Position numbers and translations under genes: made by a program. A stretch of DNA of 64,000 nt, from contig JAHEAL010000001.1 in the NCBI GenBank assembly GCA_024642775.1, positions 8,130 to 72,129 of the forward strand. The letters run 5' to 3'. The number at the start of each line of letters is the position of its first letter. The first letter of the stretch is position 1. Positions 19,057 to 28,402 of this stretch are shown here, one piece after another. The DNA comes from Nitrosomonadales bacterium (lineage in GTDB: Bacteria; Pseudomonadota; Gammaproteobacteria; Burkholderiales; Methylophilaceae). The notes beneath the pieces are model-generated. The model saw only the letters and a list, made by a program, of their open reading frames with translations. It did no database searches and was not told the origin of the DNA.

Positions 19057-19894
19057 TAAAATATTGTGTCATATGATCTGGGTTAAATTTATCGGTTACA
19101 AAAAAAGGTGGCGCGTCAAAACGGTTAAAAATCGTTGTTAGATTATTTTTTTGGTTCTCAAACATTTTTGCAATTTTTTTTGCTAACCTTTTTCTCATTA
19201 AAACTGTTTTTTCTTCAAATGTTTCCGGATCTGTTAGTGTGGTTATCCCAAAACGGGGTAGATCTTTAAACTCTTTTTCATCCCAGAGAATTATTGGAAT
19301 AACAGTATGTTTTTTGGTGTTGCTTAGGAAGTTGATAATATGCTCATTTGGCATATGAAAGTCAGATATTATAAAAATTAACGTATGGTCTTTTGGGAGC
19401 AGACTATGTAATTTGGTGATGGCACTTGAATCTTTATTTTCAGGTGTGTAATCCTTCATTTCTTTAATTAATGCGTCTACCCGGTATGGTTTGTAAGATA
19501 ATGGCGAAGTCCATTCTTGGGGTATATCATTATTAAATCCTACAAATCCAACAGCATCACTGTTTCTGTAAGCTGAATTTCTAATAATCTGGGCAATTAG
19601 ACTAGACTTGCGAATTTTATTTTCATGTTCGTTTCCGAACCTCATGCTTGAAGAAAGATCAGAAAATATCATCACTGGAGAAGCGCTTCTTTGATTGAAA
19701 ATTCTTACGTAAACCTGATCCATCGGGTCCTTCATTGTCATTCTTAAATCTATTCTTCTTGGGTCGGGATAATCAAGAAGATTTGAATGACCTGCAAATT
19801 CTATTCCCATTCCTCTTTGATCCGATTTGTGATTTCCAGGATGAATCCCTCTTGATTTCCAATTAATATGATAATTAAAAAAGTCGATTATCAT
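19037..19894 (-). CDS. mxaS: methanol dehydrogenase accessory protein MxaS (DUF58)
   Basis: 285 aa soluble DUF58-type protein, the usual partner of MoxR ATPases. N-terminal positions show GIHPGNHKSDQRGMG, the DUF58 entry region, and DPRRIDLRMT. A VWA-like fold follows with the MIDAS-type SDLSSSM at about 80-86 and FIISDFHMP later. It starts two bases after the mxaR stop, and its end overlaps mxaA. DUF58 proteins bind the MoxR ring in the cytoplasm; the link to metal insertion is known genetically for mxaS but the mechanism is not. Confidence 0.88.
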   Translation of the reverse strand: MIIDFFNYHINWKSRGIHPGNHKSDQRGMGIEFAGHSNLLDYPDPRRIDLRMTMKDPMDQVYVRIFNQRSASPVMIFSDLSSSMRFGNEHENKIRKSSLIAQIIRNSAYRNSDAVGFVGFNNDIPQEWTSPLSYKPYRVDALIKEMKDYTPENKDSSAITKLHSLLPKDHTLIFIISDFHMPNEHIINFLSNTKKHTVIPIILWDEKEFKDLPRFGITTLTDPETFEEKTVLMRKRLAKKIAKMFENQKNNLTTIFNRFDAPPFFVTDKFNPDHMTQYFNEYYHA

Positions 19895-19896
19895 TT

Positions 19897-20913
19897 TTAA
19901 TGAGCGCTAACTTTATTGATTATTTCAGTTGTTAACTCTCGAGCGATTTCTGTTCTGCGAAGCTCATAAACAGGGTTGAATACTAGTCTGTGAGCAATAG
20001 TTTCATGGAAAATCTGATGGATATCTTCAGGTAATACTGAGGATCTATTATTCATCCATGCATTAACTCTTGCGCATTTCATCATCATGCTAATTCCTCG
20101 CGGACTGGATCCAGAGATAATTAAACGTTTAACGTCGATGTCAGATATTTTTACGTTAAAGCTGGAAGGGTTTATGGTTGCTTTCCATAAATTTAAAGCA
20201 TATTTTTCAAGTTCCTGGGTCGCATCAACATTCGATTGAATTTCTGTAGCCACATCATTGAGTTCGTTAAAATTTAAAATATCTGGCTCAACTTGACTAA
20301 TCAACTTATCAGCGTTGTGGAATTTTGTATCGAAAATTAAATCAGTCATGAGTTTATCGTCAGAAGGAATTACGATCGGAATCTCCATCATAAATCTATC
20401 TCTGGCTGCAGAAGGTATTTCAAAAGTCTCCTCTTTTTCCACTTGATTACGATCAGCAAACACAACTAGATGTGGAAAATGATATTCTTTATTAAATGCT
20501 GAGAGGGTTTTTTCAGCCATAATTCTGAGCATAAGAGAGTGAACTTGTGGTCGAGCTCTATTAATTTCATTAAAAAAGAAAATACTTAAATCTTCACCTG
20601 ATCTAAGAACAGGACCCTTGTCAACATGCGGCTTGCCATCATCTCCAAGGTAGGTATGATAAATCAAATCATTAGGCATTAAGTCAATCGTACCTTCAAT
20701 TCTTTCATATCCTCCACCAATGCCTCGAGCAACAGCTCTCAGCATTGTTGTTTTTCCAACACCAACATCACCCTCGAGAAGAACATGGCCTCTCGCAAAA
20801 ATTGAGATTAGGATTAGTCTAATTGGGTTGTCTTGTCCTAAAATTACATTCGTAATTTCTTTTTCTAAATGTTTTGCACTTTTTAGCCAATCAGCTAGGT
20901 TTTTTTTAGCCAT
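19897..20913 (-). CDS. mxaR: MoxR-family AAA+ ATPase MxaR
   Basis: 338 aa from the ATG at 20913. That start is preferred over the GTG nine bases upstream because AAAGGAA is correctly spaced for it and would touch the GTG. AAA+ motifs: Walker [13 protein letters not shown], Walker [13 protein letters not shown], and sensor-type segments [10 protein letters not shown] and [11 protein letters not shown]. MoxR ATPases act as chaperone-like machines with VWA proteins; the family is named after this operon's founding member in methylotrophs. It is the first gene of mxaRSACKL-ygfZ and is divergent from fabA across 96 bases, where the operon promoter should lie. Confidence 0.92.
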   Translation of the reverse strand: MAKKNLADWLKSAKHLEKEITNVILGQDNPIRLILISIFARGHVLLEGDVGVGKTTMLRAVARGIGGGYERIEGTIDLMPNDLIYHTYLGDDGKPHVDKGPVLRSGEDLSIFFFNEINRARPQVHSLMLRIMAEKTLSAFNKEYHFPHLVVFADRNQVEKEETFEIPSAARDRFMMEIPIVIPSDDKLMTDLIFDTKFHNADKLISQVEPDILNFNELNDVATEIQSNVDATQELEKYALNLWKATINPSSFNVKISDIDVKRLIISGSSPRGISMMMKCARVNAWMNNRSSVLPEDIHQIFHETIAHRLVFNPVYELRRTEIARELTTEIINKVSAH

Positions 20914-21009
20914 TATTGTCACTTTCCTTTGTTCTTAAAAATTTATACATTAAGGCATTTAATGAATTTTATTGTTTATAATGTTGTTATTACATTTAAG
21001 AAATATAAC

Positions 21010-21525
21010 ATGACACAAAAAAATAGCTATACATACAATGAATTAATTGAGTGTGGAAAAGGAAATATGTTTGGTTCAGGTAATGCTCAGTTACCACTTC
21101 CTCCGATGTTAATGTTTGACAGAATTATTGAGATTAGTGATTCTAAAGGTGAATTTTCCAAGGGTTACATTAAAGCTGAGATGGATATAAATCCAGATTT
21201 GTGGTTTTTTCAATGTCACTTTGAAAATGACCCTGTGATGCCAGGGTGTTTAGGTTTGGATGCGATGTGGCAATTGGTAGGGTTTTTTCTTGGTTGGAAA
21301 GGTGGCGAAGGCAAAGGTCGTGCACTGGGTAGCGGTGAAGTCAAATTTACAGGGCAGGTATTACCCAAGGCAAAAAAAATTACTTATCACATTCATCTTA
21401 AAAGGGTAATTATGAGGAAATTGGTAATGGGTATTGCTGATGCTAAAATGGAAGTGGATGGAAGAGTCATCTATGAAGCTAGTGATTTAAAAGTTGGTTT
21501 ATTTAAATCTACGGAAAATTTTTAA
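21010..21525 (+). CDS. fabA: 3-hydroxydecanoyl-ACP dehydratase/isomerase FabA
   Basis: 171 aa from the ATG at 21010. An upstream in-frame start at 20929 would add 27 residues with no family match, whereas [12 protein letters not shown] matches the FabA N-terminus. With this start the catalytic His70 (FQCHFENDP) and Asp84 (LGLDAMWQL) fall exactly at the E. coli positions. The enzyme dehydrates 3-hydroxydecanoyl-ACP and isomerises the double bond, the branch point to unsaturated fatty acids. It is followed eight bases later by fabB, the usual functional pair. Confidence 0.96.
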   Translation: MTQKNSYTYNELIECGKGNMFGSGNAQLPLPPMLMFDRIIEISDSKGEFSKGYIKAEMDINPDLWFFQCHFENDPVMPGCLGLDAMWQLVGFFLGWKGGEGKGRALGSGEVKFTGQVLPKAKKITYHIHLKRVIMRKLVMGIADAKMEVDGRVIYEASDLKVGLFKSTENF

Positions 21526-21533
21526 GGAATATT

Positions 21534-22757
21534 GTGCGAAGAGTTGTCATTACAGGTTTAGGAATTGTTTCAAGTTTGGGTAACAATCAGAATGAGGTTA
21601 AGGATAGCCTTTTTAACGGAAAATCAGGAATTACCTTTCAACAAGAATATAAAGATCGCGGACTAAGGTCTCAAGTTGCAGGATCAGTAAATATTAATTA
21701 CGAGGAAATGATTGACCGAAAACTTTTACGATTTATGGCAAAGGGCCATGCTTATGCGTGGATTGCTATGCAAGAAGCAATAGCAGATTCAAAACTAACG
21801 GACTCTGATGTTTCTAATAATATGACCGGCTTAATTGTTGGCGCGGGAGGTACATCAACAGAGTCGATGCTATCTGGAACAGAAGTTTTAAAAGAAAAAG
21901 GTATCCGAAGAGTCGGCCCCTACATGGTAACAAAAACGATGTCTAACGGAGTCGCAGCATGCTTGGCGACTGGCGCAAAAATTAAAGGAATTAACTATGC
22001 GATTAGTTCAGCTTGCTCAACTAGTGCACATTGTATAGGCAATGCATTAGAGCAGATCCAAATGGGCAAACAAGATATCATTTTTGCTGGAGGTGCTGAA
22101 GAGGAACATTGGACAATGAGTTATTTATTTGACGCGATGGGCGCCATGTCTTCGAAATATAATGATACTCCTGAAAAAGCCTCTAGAACTTATGATAAAG
22201 ACAGAGATGGATTTGTTATAGCAGGTGGAGCCGGAATTGTTGTTTTAGAGGAATACGAGCATGCAATAAAAAGAGGGGCAAACATCTATGCAGAGCTTGT
22301 TGGTTATGGAGCAACTTCTGATGGGCATGACATGGTAGCACCAAGTGGAGAGGGTGCGGAGCGATCCATGAAGATTGCATTAGGCAATAATACTAAAAAT
22401 GTTGATTATATAAATACACATGGCACAAGCACACCGGTTGGAGATGTTGTTGAGGTTCAAGCAATTCATAATGTATTTGGAGGGGGTGATTATGGACATA
22501 TGCCATTAATTGCATCAACTAAATCACTATCAGGACATGCATTAGGGGCTGCAGGAGTAAACGAAGCAATTTACTCATTAATAATGATGAAAAATAATTT
22601 TATAGCTGCCTCAGCTAATGTCGAAAATGTTGATGAAAATTTAGCTGAAGTTCCAATTGTTACAGAAGCGCTCAAAGATAAAGAGCTTAAAGTTATAATG
22701 TCAAACAGTTTTGGTTTTGGTGGAACAAACGCTACACTTGTATTTAAAAAACTTTAA
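21534..22757 (+). CDS. fabB: beta-ketoacyl-ACP synthase I
   Basis: 407 aa, starting at GTG 21534 behind TTTAAGGAA. It elongates acyl-ACP and is needed for unsaturated chains with FabA. The thiolase-fold Cys-His-His triad is visible: Cys161 in [12 protein letters not shown], His in [11 protein letters not shown] (about 298) and His in [14 protein letters not shown] (about 333). The C-terminal [11 protein letters not shown] is typical. Its end overlaps the convergent Mth938-like gene by four bases. Confidence 0.96.
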   Translation: MRRVVITGLGIVSSLGNNQNEVKDSLFNGKSGITFQQEYKDRGLRSQVAGSVNINYEEMIDRKLLRFMAKGHAYAWIAMQEAIADSKLTDSDVSNNMTGLIVGAGGTSTESMLSGTEVLKEKGIRRVGPYMVTKTMSNGVAACLATGAKIKGINYAISSACSTSAHCIGNALEQIQMGKQDIIFAGGAEEEHWTMSYLFDAMGAMSSKYNDTPEKASRTYDKDRDGFVIAGGAGIVVLEEYEHAIKRGANIYAELVGYGATSDGHDMVAPSGEGAERSMKIALGNNTKNVDYINTHGTSTPVGDVVEVQAIHNVFGGGDYGHMPLIASTKSLSGHALGAAGVNEAIYSLIMMKNNFIAASANVENVDENLAEVPIVTEALKDKELKVIMSNSFGFGGTNATLVFKKL

Positions 22758-23122
22758 CTGAGTTTGACTAGTATAGCTACTTCTCTATCTTCTGATAGCA
22801 CTATGTTAAAAGTTCTGTAAGCTGATTCGCTTGTCATAAATTCAAAACCAATCTGTTGCTCAATTATTTCTGCGTAATTCTCAATAGATTTCATTTCACA
22901 ATTATCTTTTGATGCAATTATAATTAATTCCAGTTTTTTTGAATTATGTTTGCTTAAGATTAATTTGTTTATTTGATCGACTGATGATTTACCAATTTTT
23001 ATAATTTCATCATTGAAGATTAGTATAGATTCTGTATATTTATTATTCTTAATTTTTAACCAATTTTCTTCATAGGCACTGATATAATTAGAATTGTCAT
23101 CTGTCATTTCGTGAAATTTCAT
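22754..23122 (-). CDS. Mth938-like domain protein (DUF498)
   Basis: 122 aa. The pattern fits the Mth938/NDUFAF3 family: [37 protein letters not shown], a central [11 protein letters not shown] strand, [14 protein letters not shown] and [14 protein letters not shown]. The T-x-x-A-x-RT-x-N stretch is the most conserved. The family has a small alpha/beta fold; the mitochondrial relative assists complex I assembly, the bacterial role is unknown. In many Betaproteobacteria it sits beside alaA-hom-thrC, as here, where it is divergent from alaA. Confidence 0.8.
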   Translation of the reverse strand: MKFHEMTDDNSNYISAYEENWLKIKNNKYTESILIFNDEIIKIGKSSVDQINKLILSKHNSKKLELIIIASKDNCEMKSIENYAEIIEQQIGFEFMTSESAYRTFNIVLSEDREVAILVKLS

Positions 23123-23169
23123 AGGGTGACTTTTTAAGTTGTTATTTATTTATTATAAAGAAATTTAAA

Positions 23170-24384
23170 GTGAAACAAATTTTAAAATCCAATAAACTTG
23201 ATGATGTATGTTATGACATCCGCGGACCCGTTCTAGCTCATGCTAAGTCCATGGAGGAAGCTGGCCATAAGATTATTAAAATGAATATTGGTAATCCAGC
23301 AGCATTCGGTTTTGAGGCTCCTGATGAGATAACTCAAGACGTAATCCGAAATATGTCAAAAGCCTCTGGATATACTGAAAGCCATGGGTTTTTTGCGCCA
23401 AGAAAATCAATCATGCATTACACGCAAGAAAAAAATATTATCAATGTAGATGTTGACGATATTATTATCGGTAATGGTGTTTCTGAATTAATTGTAATGG
23501 CCATGCAAGGGCTTATTAACAATGATGATGAAGTGTTAATCCCTATGCCAGATTATCCATTATGGACTGCTGCTGCTAAACTTGCAGGTGGCCGACCTGT
23601 GCATTATATTTGCGACGAAGATTCTGGTTGGTATCCTGACATTGATGATATAAAGTCTAAGATTTCAAAAAAAACTAAAGCTATTGTGGTTATAAACCCT
23701 AATAACCCAACAGGAGCTCTTTATCCTAAAGCAGTTTTGGAGGAAATAATCGAAGTTGCTAGAGAGCATGACCTTATTATAATGGCAGATGAAATTTACG
23801 ATAAGGTTATTTATGATGAAAAAAAACATATTTCTATTGCATCATTAGCAGATGATATAGTTTTTGCAACATTCAACGGTTTATCAAAAAATTATCGCGC
23901 ATGTGGTTATAGAGCTGGATGGCTTGTTTTATCTGGCGACAAAAAAAGAGCTGCTGACTATATGGAAGGGTTAAATATGCTTGCTTCCATGAGGTTATGC
24001 TCTAATGTTCCTGGTCAACTTGCAATCCAGACTGCTCTAGGAGGCTATCAAAGTATTAATGATCTGGTTGGAATTAATGGAAGACTGTATCGCCAAAGAG
24101 AGTTGGCTTATGATTTAGTGACTTCAATTCCAGGGGTTAGTTGCGTTAAACCAGATGCAGCAATGTATTTGTTTCCAAAATTAGATCCAAAGAAATATCA
24201 AATTGACAATGACCAAAAACTAATTTTAAAAATTTTAATGGATACTAAAGTTCTGCTGGTTCAAGGAAGCGGATTTAATTGGCAAGATAAGAATCATTTT
24301 CGTGTTGTTTTTCTTCCAAATGAAGATGATCTGAAAATTGCTTTTTCGAGATTAAATGAATTTTTTACAAGTATGGGTAAGTAA
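23170..24384 (+). CDS. alaA: alanine/aspartate-type aminotransferase (AlaA family)
   Basis: 404 aa, fold-type I PLP aminotransferase. It starts at GTG 23170. Key segments: NIGNPAAFGF, YTESHGFFAPR, INPNNPTGALY, ADEIYDKVIYD, the Schiff-base Lys in NGLSKNYRACGYRAGW, and the substrate-binding Arg in HFRVVFLP. The closest known group is AlaA (YfbQ), glutamate-pyruvate aminotransferase, whose gene precedes hom and thrC in Betaproteobacteria. Substrate range cannot be read from the sequence. Its stop shares one base with the hom start. Confidence 0.9.
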   Translation: MKQILKSNKLDDVCYDIRGPVLAHAKSMEEAGHKIIKMNIGNPAAFGFEAPDEITQDVIRNMSKASGYTESHGFFAPRKSIMHYTQEKNIINVDVDDIIIGNGVSELIVMAMQGLINNDDEVLIPMPDYPLWTAAAKLAGGRPVHYICDEDSGWYPDIDDIKSKISKKTKAIVVINPNNPTGALYPKAVLEEIIEVAREHDLIIMADEIYDKVIYDEKKHISIASLADDIVFATFNGLSKNYRACGYRAGWLVLSGDKKRAADYMEGLNMLASMRLCSNVPGQLAIQTALGGYQSINDLVGINGRLYRQRELAYDLVTSIPGVSCVKPDAAMYLFPKLDPKKYQIDNDQKLILKILMDTKVLLVQGSGFNWQDKNHFRVVFLPNEDDLKIAFSRLNEFFTSMGK

Positions 24385-25694
24385 TGACTAAAATTAAGAT
24401 TGGAATCATCGGGTTCGGCACGGTTGGGTCGGGTGTATTTAAAGTTCTGAATGAAAATAAACAAGAGATTTTAGCGAAAACGGGAAAAACTTTTGAGGTA
24501 GTTTCAGTTTTAGATTTGGACAAAGAAAAAATTGAATCGATTACAAATAACCCGGAATTAATTGCCGACAGCTTTGATGATTTGCTGTCAAAATCTGATA
24601 TCGTCCTTGAGCTGATTGGAGGGACTACTATTGCTTACGAGTTTGTAAAAAAAGTAATTCAAGCAAGTAAACCTATAGTTACTGCCAATAAAGCTTTAAT
24701 TGCTCTTCATGGTAAAGAGCTTTTTACATTAGCCGAGTTAAATAATACAGTTATCTTATATGAAGCGGCCGTTGCAGGAGGTATTCCTATTATTAAAGCT
24801 GTTCGTGAGGGATTGGCCTCTAATAAAATTGAATGGGTAGCAGGTATATTAAATGGAACAACCAACTATATCTTAAGTGAGATGAAGAATAACGGATTGT
24901 CTTTTGATACTGCGCTCAAACAAGCACAAGAATTAGGATATGCTGAGGCAGATCCAACTTTTGATATTGAAGGTATTGATGCAGCTCATAAAATAACAAT
25001 TATTGCGTCACTGGCATTTGGTGTTGCTTTAAATTTTAACTCTGTATATACCGAGGGCATTACCAAACTTCAACTAAAAGATGTAAATTATGCTGAAGGG
25101 TTAGGATACAGCATTAAGTTGTTAGGAGTGGCTAAAAAAAGTAATGATGGAATTGAAGTTAGAGTAAATCCCACCTTAATACCAAAAGAAAGGTTGGTAG
25201 CTAATGTTGACGGCCCAATGAATGCTGTTTTAGTTATGGGAAATATGCTCGGACCCACTTTATACTATGGAGCTGGTGCAGGCTCAGAACCTACGGCCAG
25301 TGCTGTGGTAACTGATGTTATCGATTTAGGAAGAGTAACAACTGATAGCAAACCTTCTTACAATGTTCCGGCTTATGGATTTCAAAACTCAGAAATCAAA
25401 GATTGTGAATTTTTAAAAATTAATCAAATTACTTCAGGCTATTATTTGCGAGCAAGCTTTGTTGACTCGGCTGGTGTGCTCGCAAAAATAACAAGCTTTT
25501 TTGCTGCAAAAAATTTGTCAATTGATGAGATGCATCAAAAAGTTTTAAAGAAAAATGAAAAAGAGAATGATGTCATCATCGTCATTAATAAGGCCAAAGA
25601 ATTAGATATTGATATCATTATTGAAGAAATTCAATCAATGGAATCTAATGTTGGTAATGTCATTAAAATTAGATTAGAAAATTTATCAAAATGA
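24384..25694 (+). CDS. hom: homoserine dehydrogenase
   Basis: 436 aa. It reduces aspartate semialdehyde to homoserine. Order: NAD(P)-binding Rossmann start (IGIIGFGTVGSGV), TANKALIALHG with a catalytic Lys, the ILNGTTNYILS motif, AEADPTFDIEGIDAAHK, then a C-terminal ACT domain (about 350-430, GYYLRASFVDSAGVLAKI) expected to mediate threonine feedback. It is monofunctional, without an aspartokinase domain. It overlaps alaA by one base and thrC by four. Confidence 0.97.
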   Translation: MTKIKIGIIGFGTVGSGVFKVLNENKQEILAKTGKTFEVVSVLDLDKEKIESITNNPELIADSFDDLLSKSDIVLELIGGTTIAYEFVKKVIQASKPIVTANKALIALHGKELFTLAELNNTVILYEAAVAGGIPIIKAVREGLASNKIEWVAGILNGTTNYILSEMKNNGLSFDTALKQAQELGYAEADPTFDIEGIDAAHKITIIASLAFGVALNFNSVYTEGITKLQLKDVNYAEGLGYSIKLLGVAKKSNDGIEVRVNPTLIPKERLVANVDGPMNAVLVMGNMLGPTLYYGAGAGSEPTASAVVTDVIDLGRVTTDSKPSYNVPAYGFQNSEIKDCEFLKINQITSGYYLRASFVDSAGVLAKITSFFAAKNLSIDEMHQKVLKKNEKENDVIIVINKAKELDIDIIIEEIQSMESNVGNVIKIRLENLSK

Positions 25695-27127
25695 AATATA
25701 TATCGACGCGAGGAAAAGCTCCTAAAATTAAATTCAGTGAGACTTTATTAACCGGTTTAGCCAATGACGGAGGGCTTTATCTTCCTGAGAGCTATCCAAG
25801 ATTAGATGAGATGGCTTTAAAAAATTTACGTTCCAAATCATACTCTGAATTAGCTTTTGAGATTATGAAATTATATGTTGATGATAACGATATTCCTCAT
25901 CTCGATTTGAAGCAAATTATTGATAAAACTTATACTAAAAATATATTTTCCTATAATCGTGAAATTCAAGATCCTGCTGATATTACTCCAGCTACAAAGG
26001 TAAAAAATAATCTTTATATGTTATCTTTGTCAAATGGTCCAACATTGGCGTTTAAAGATATTGCAATGCAATTTTTAGGTAACATCTTTGAATATTTACT
26101 TAAGAAGAATAACCAACAGTTAAATATATTAGGTGCAACCTCAGGTGATACTGGGTCTGCAGCAGAATATGCAATGATTGGAAAAAAGGGCGTTAATGTT
26201 TACATGCTCTCGCCACAAGGAAAAATGAGTGCTTTCCAAACCGCTCAAATGTATAGCTTGAATGAAAATAATATTTTCAATATTGCTATTCAAGGAGTGT
26301 TTGATGATTGTCAGGATATTGTTAAAGGCGTTTCCAATGATTTAAAATTTAAATCTAAAAATAATATTGGCGCAGTAAACTCTATTAATTGGGGCAGAAT
26401 TATTGCTCAAATTGTATATTATTTTAAAGGTTACTTTGCTGTCACGAATAATTCAGATGAAATGGTTGACGTTACAGTGCCTTCAGGGAACTTTGGTAAT
26501 ATCTGTGCTGGCCATATTGCCAGAATGATGGGTCTCCCAATTAGAAGATTAATTGTTGCAACAAATGAAAATAATGTTCTGGATGAATTTTACAGAACTG
26601 GGGTTTATAAACCTAGAAGTTCAGATCAAACATTTCATACCTCAAGCCCCTCTATGGATATCTCAAAAGCCTCCAACTTTGAAAGATTTGTTTTCGACTT
26701 GCTCGATCGTGACGAAGAGCAGTTAAGAGATTTGTGGTCTAAAGTTGACAAAGGTCAAGGGTTTGACCTATCAATGACTAACTATTTTGGAAAAATTAAA
26801 AATTTTGGGTTTAGTTCATCTTCCAGTAATCACGAATATCGTGTAAAAATAATCAAACAGATGTTTGAAGAGTTTGGCTTAATTATAGATACACATACCG
26901 CAGATGGTTTTAAAGCTGCCTATGATCATATGGACGAGAGCAGTGATATAAAAATGATTGTTTTAGAAACCGCTCTTCCGACCAAGTTTGAAGAGACTGT
27001 TATTGAAGCTATAGGTCAAAAACCAAAAAGGCCAGCTGGTTTAGAAGATATCGAAAAGCTTCCACAGTTTTCTGTGAATATGGATAATAGTATTGAAAAT
27101 GTTAAGAAGTTTATAGAGAGTCATTAA
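25691..27127 (+). CDS. thrC: threonine synthase
   Basis: 478 aa, the long bacterial form. It makes threonine from phosphohomoserine with PLP. STRGKAPKIKFSETLLTGLANDGGLY is the usual start, with the PLP Lys in TLAFKDIAMQF, the phosphate loop GATSGDTGSAAEYA, and PSGNFGNICAGH. Together with hom and alaA it forms an amino-acid operon; thrB is not in the window. The ATG overlaps the end of hom (ATGA). Confidence 0.96.
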   Translation: MKYISTRGKAPKIKFSETLLTGLANDGGLYLPESYPRLDEMALKNLRSKSYSELAFEIMKLYVDDNDIPHLDLKQIIDKTYTKNIFSYNREIQDPADITPATKVKNNLYMLSLSNGPTLAFKDIAMQFLGNIFEYLLKKNNQQLNILGATSGDTGSAAEYAMIGKKGVNVYMLSPQGKMSAFQTAQMYSLNENNIFNIAIQGVFDDCQDIVKGVSNDLKFKSKNNIGAVNSINWGRIIAQIVYYFKGYFAVTNNSDEMVDVTVPSGNFGNICAGHIARMMGLPIRRLIVATNENNVLDEFYRTGVYKPRSSDQTFHTSSPSMDISKASNFERFVFDLLDRDEEQLRDLWSKVDKGQGFDLSMTNYFGKIKNFGFSSSSSNHEYRVKIIKQMFEEFGLIIDTHTADGFKAAYDHMDESSDIKMIVLETALPTKFEETVIEAIGQKPKRPAGLEDIEKLPQFSVNMDNSIENVKKFIESH

Positions 27128-27131
27128 GTAA

Positions 27132-27926
27132 ATGAAACAATATTTAGACTTATTAAATCATGTCTACAAAAATGGCACAAAAAAAGAAGATCGAACAGGC
27201 ACTGGAACAGTATCTGTTTTTGGACATCAAATGCGTTTTGATTTATCAAATAACTTTCCTCTGTTAACTACAAAAAAAATACATTTAAAATCAGTTATTC
27301 ATGAACTATTATGGTTTCTTAAGGGGTCAACAAATATTAAGTACCTTAAGGATAACGGGGTTTCAATTTGGGATGAGTGGGCAGATAAGAATGGTGACCT
27401 TGGGCCAGTGTATGGCTCTCAATGGCGCTCATGGAAAGCTCATAATAACGTTACAATTGATCAAATAGAGAAATTATTAATTGATATAAAAAATAATCCA
27501 GACTCAAGACGATTAATTGTTTCTGCTTGGAATGTTGGCGAAATTGAAAAAATGAAACTACCTCCTTGTCATTGTTTTTTTCAATTTTATGTCGCCAATA
27601 ACAAACTGTCATGCCAGCTTTATCAACGAAGTGCTGATATATTTTTAGGCGTACCCTTTAATATAGCCTCTTATGCGTTGTTGACTTTAATGATTGCTCA
27701 GGTAACCAATTTAGAACCTGGGGAATTTATTCATACATTAGGTGATGCGCATATTTATTTAAATCATTTTGATCAGGTAAAAGAGCAGTTGTCGAGAGAG
27801 CCAAAAACCTTACCTCAAATGAAATTAAATTCACGAATTAGTAATATATTTGATTTTAGTTTTGATGATTTTCAGTTAACTGGTTATGATCCACACCCAT
27901 CAATTAAGGCTCCTGTAGCAATCTAA
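27132..27926 (+). CDS. thyA: thymidylate synthase
   Basis: 264 aa, the same length as E. coli ThyA. It methylates dUMP using methylene-tetrahydrofolate. Visible: DRTGTGT, the nucleophile Cys146 in [30 protein letters not shown], and [12 protein letters not shown]; the C-terminal PVAI closes the active site. It starts four bases after thrC and is followed at two bases by folA, which regenerates the folate it oxidises. Confidence 0.98.
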   Translation: MKQYLDLLNHVYKNGTKKEDRTGTGTVSVFGHQMRFDLSNNFPLLTTKKIHLKSVIHELLWFLKGSTNIKYLKDNGVSIWDEWADKNGDLGPVYGSQWRSWKAHNNVTIDQIEKLLIDIKNNPDSRRLIVSAWNVGEIEKMKLPPCHCFFQFYVANNKLSCQLYQRSADIFLGVPFNIASYALLTLMIAQVTNLEPGEFIHTLGDAHIYLNHFDQVKEQLSREPKTLPQMKLNSRISNIFDFSFDDFQLTGYDPHPSIKAPVAI

Positions 27927-27928
27927 AA

Positions 27929-28402
27929 ATGATATTTTCCATAATCGTTGCTATGTCTGAGAATCGCGTTATTGGTATCAATAATTCACTTCCATGGCAC
28001 ATCTCAAGCGATTTAAAAAGATTTAAAGAATTAACCTCCGGAAATATTGTTGTTATGGGAAGGAAAACCTTTGAATCAATCGGCAAGCCTCTTCCTAATC
28101 GAAAAAATTATGTTCTTACGAGAAATAAGAACTTAACGATCGATGGAGTTACTTTAATTTCATCTTTAGATGACATAATAGAGAGTAATGATGCAAAAGT
28201 ATTTATTATTGGTGGCGGAGAAATTTATTCACAGACAATAAATAAATGTAATGAGTTGATTGTTACAAAAATAAAAAAAGAAATTACAGGTGATGCTCAT
28301 TTCCCTGAAATTGATCTGAATAAATGGAGGGTTGAAGAAAGCTCGGAAATTCTATGTGAAAATAGTATCAATTATTGCTATATTACCTATACAAGAAAAT
28401 AA
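27929..28402 (+). CDS. folA: dihydrofolate reductase
   Basis: 157 aa. It reduces dihydrofolate to tetrahydrofolate with NADPH. SIIVAMSENRVIGINNSLPWHISSDL holds the N-terminal strand and the Trp of the substrate loop, MGRKTFESIG the cofactor site, and FIIGGGEIYSQ the Gly-Gly turn. It is paired with thyA, as is common. The stop abuts that of the convergent decarboxylase gene, with no spacer. Confidence 0.97.
   Translation: MIFSIIVAMSENRVIGINNSLPWHISSDLKRFKELTSGNIVVMGRKTFESIGKPLPNRKNYVLTRNKNLTIDGVTLISSLDDIIESNDAKVFIIGGGEIYSQTINKCNELIVTKIKKEITGDAHFPEIDLNKWRVEESSEILCENSINYCYITYTRK

Noticed and set aside
20929-21009. Upstream in-frame extension of fabA
   Set aside because: The extra 27 residues have no family match, while the ATG at 21010 puts His70 and Asp84 at the expected positions.
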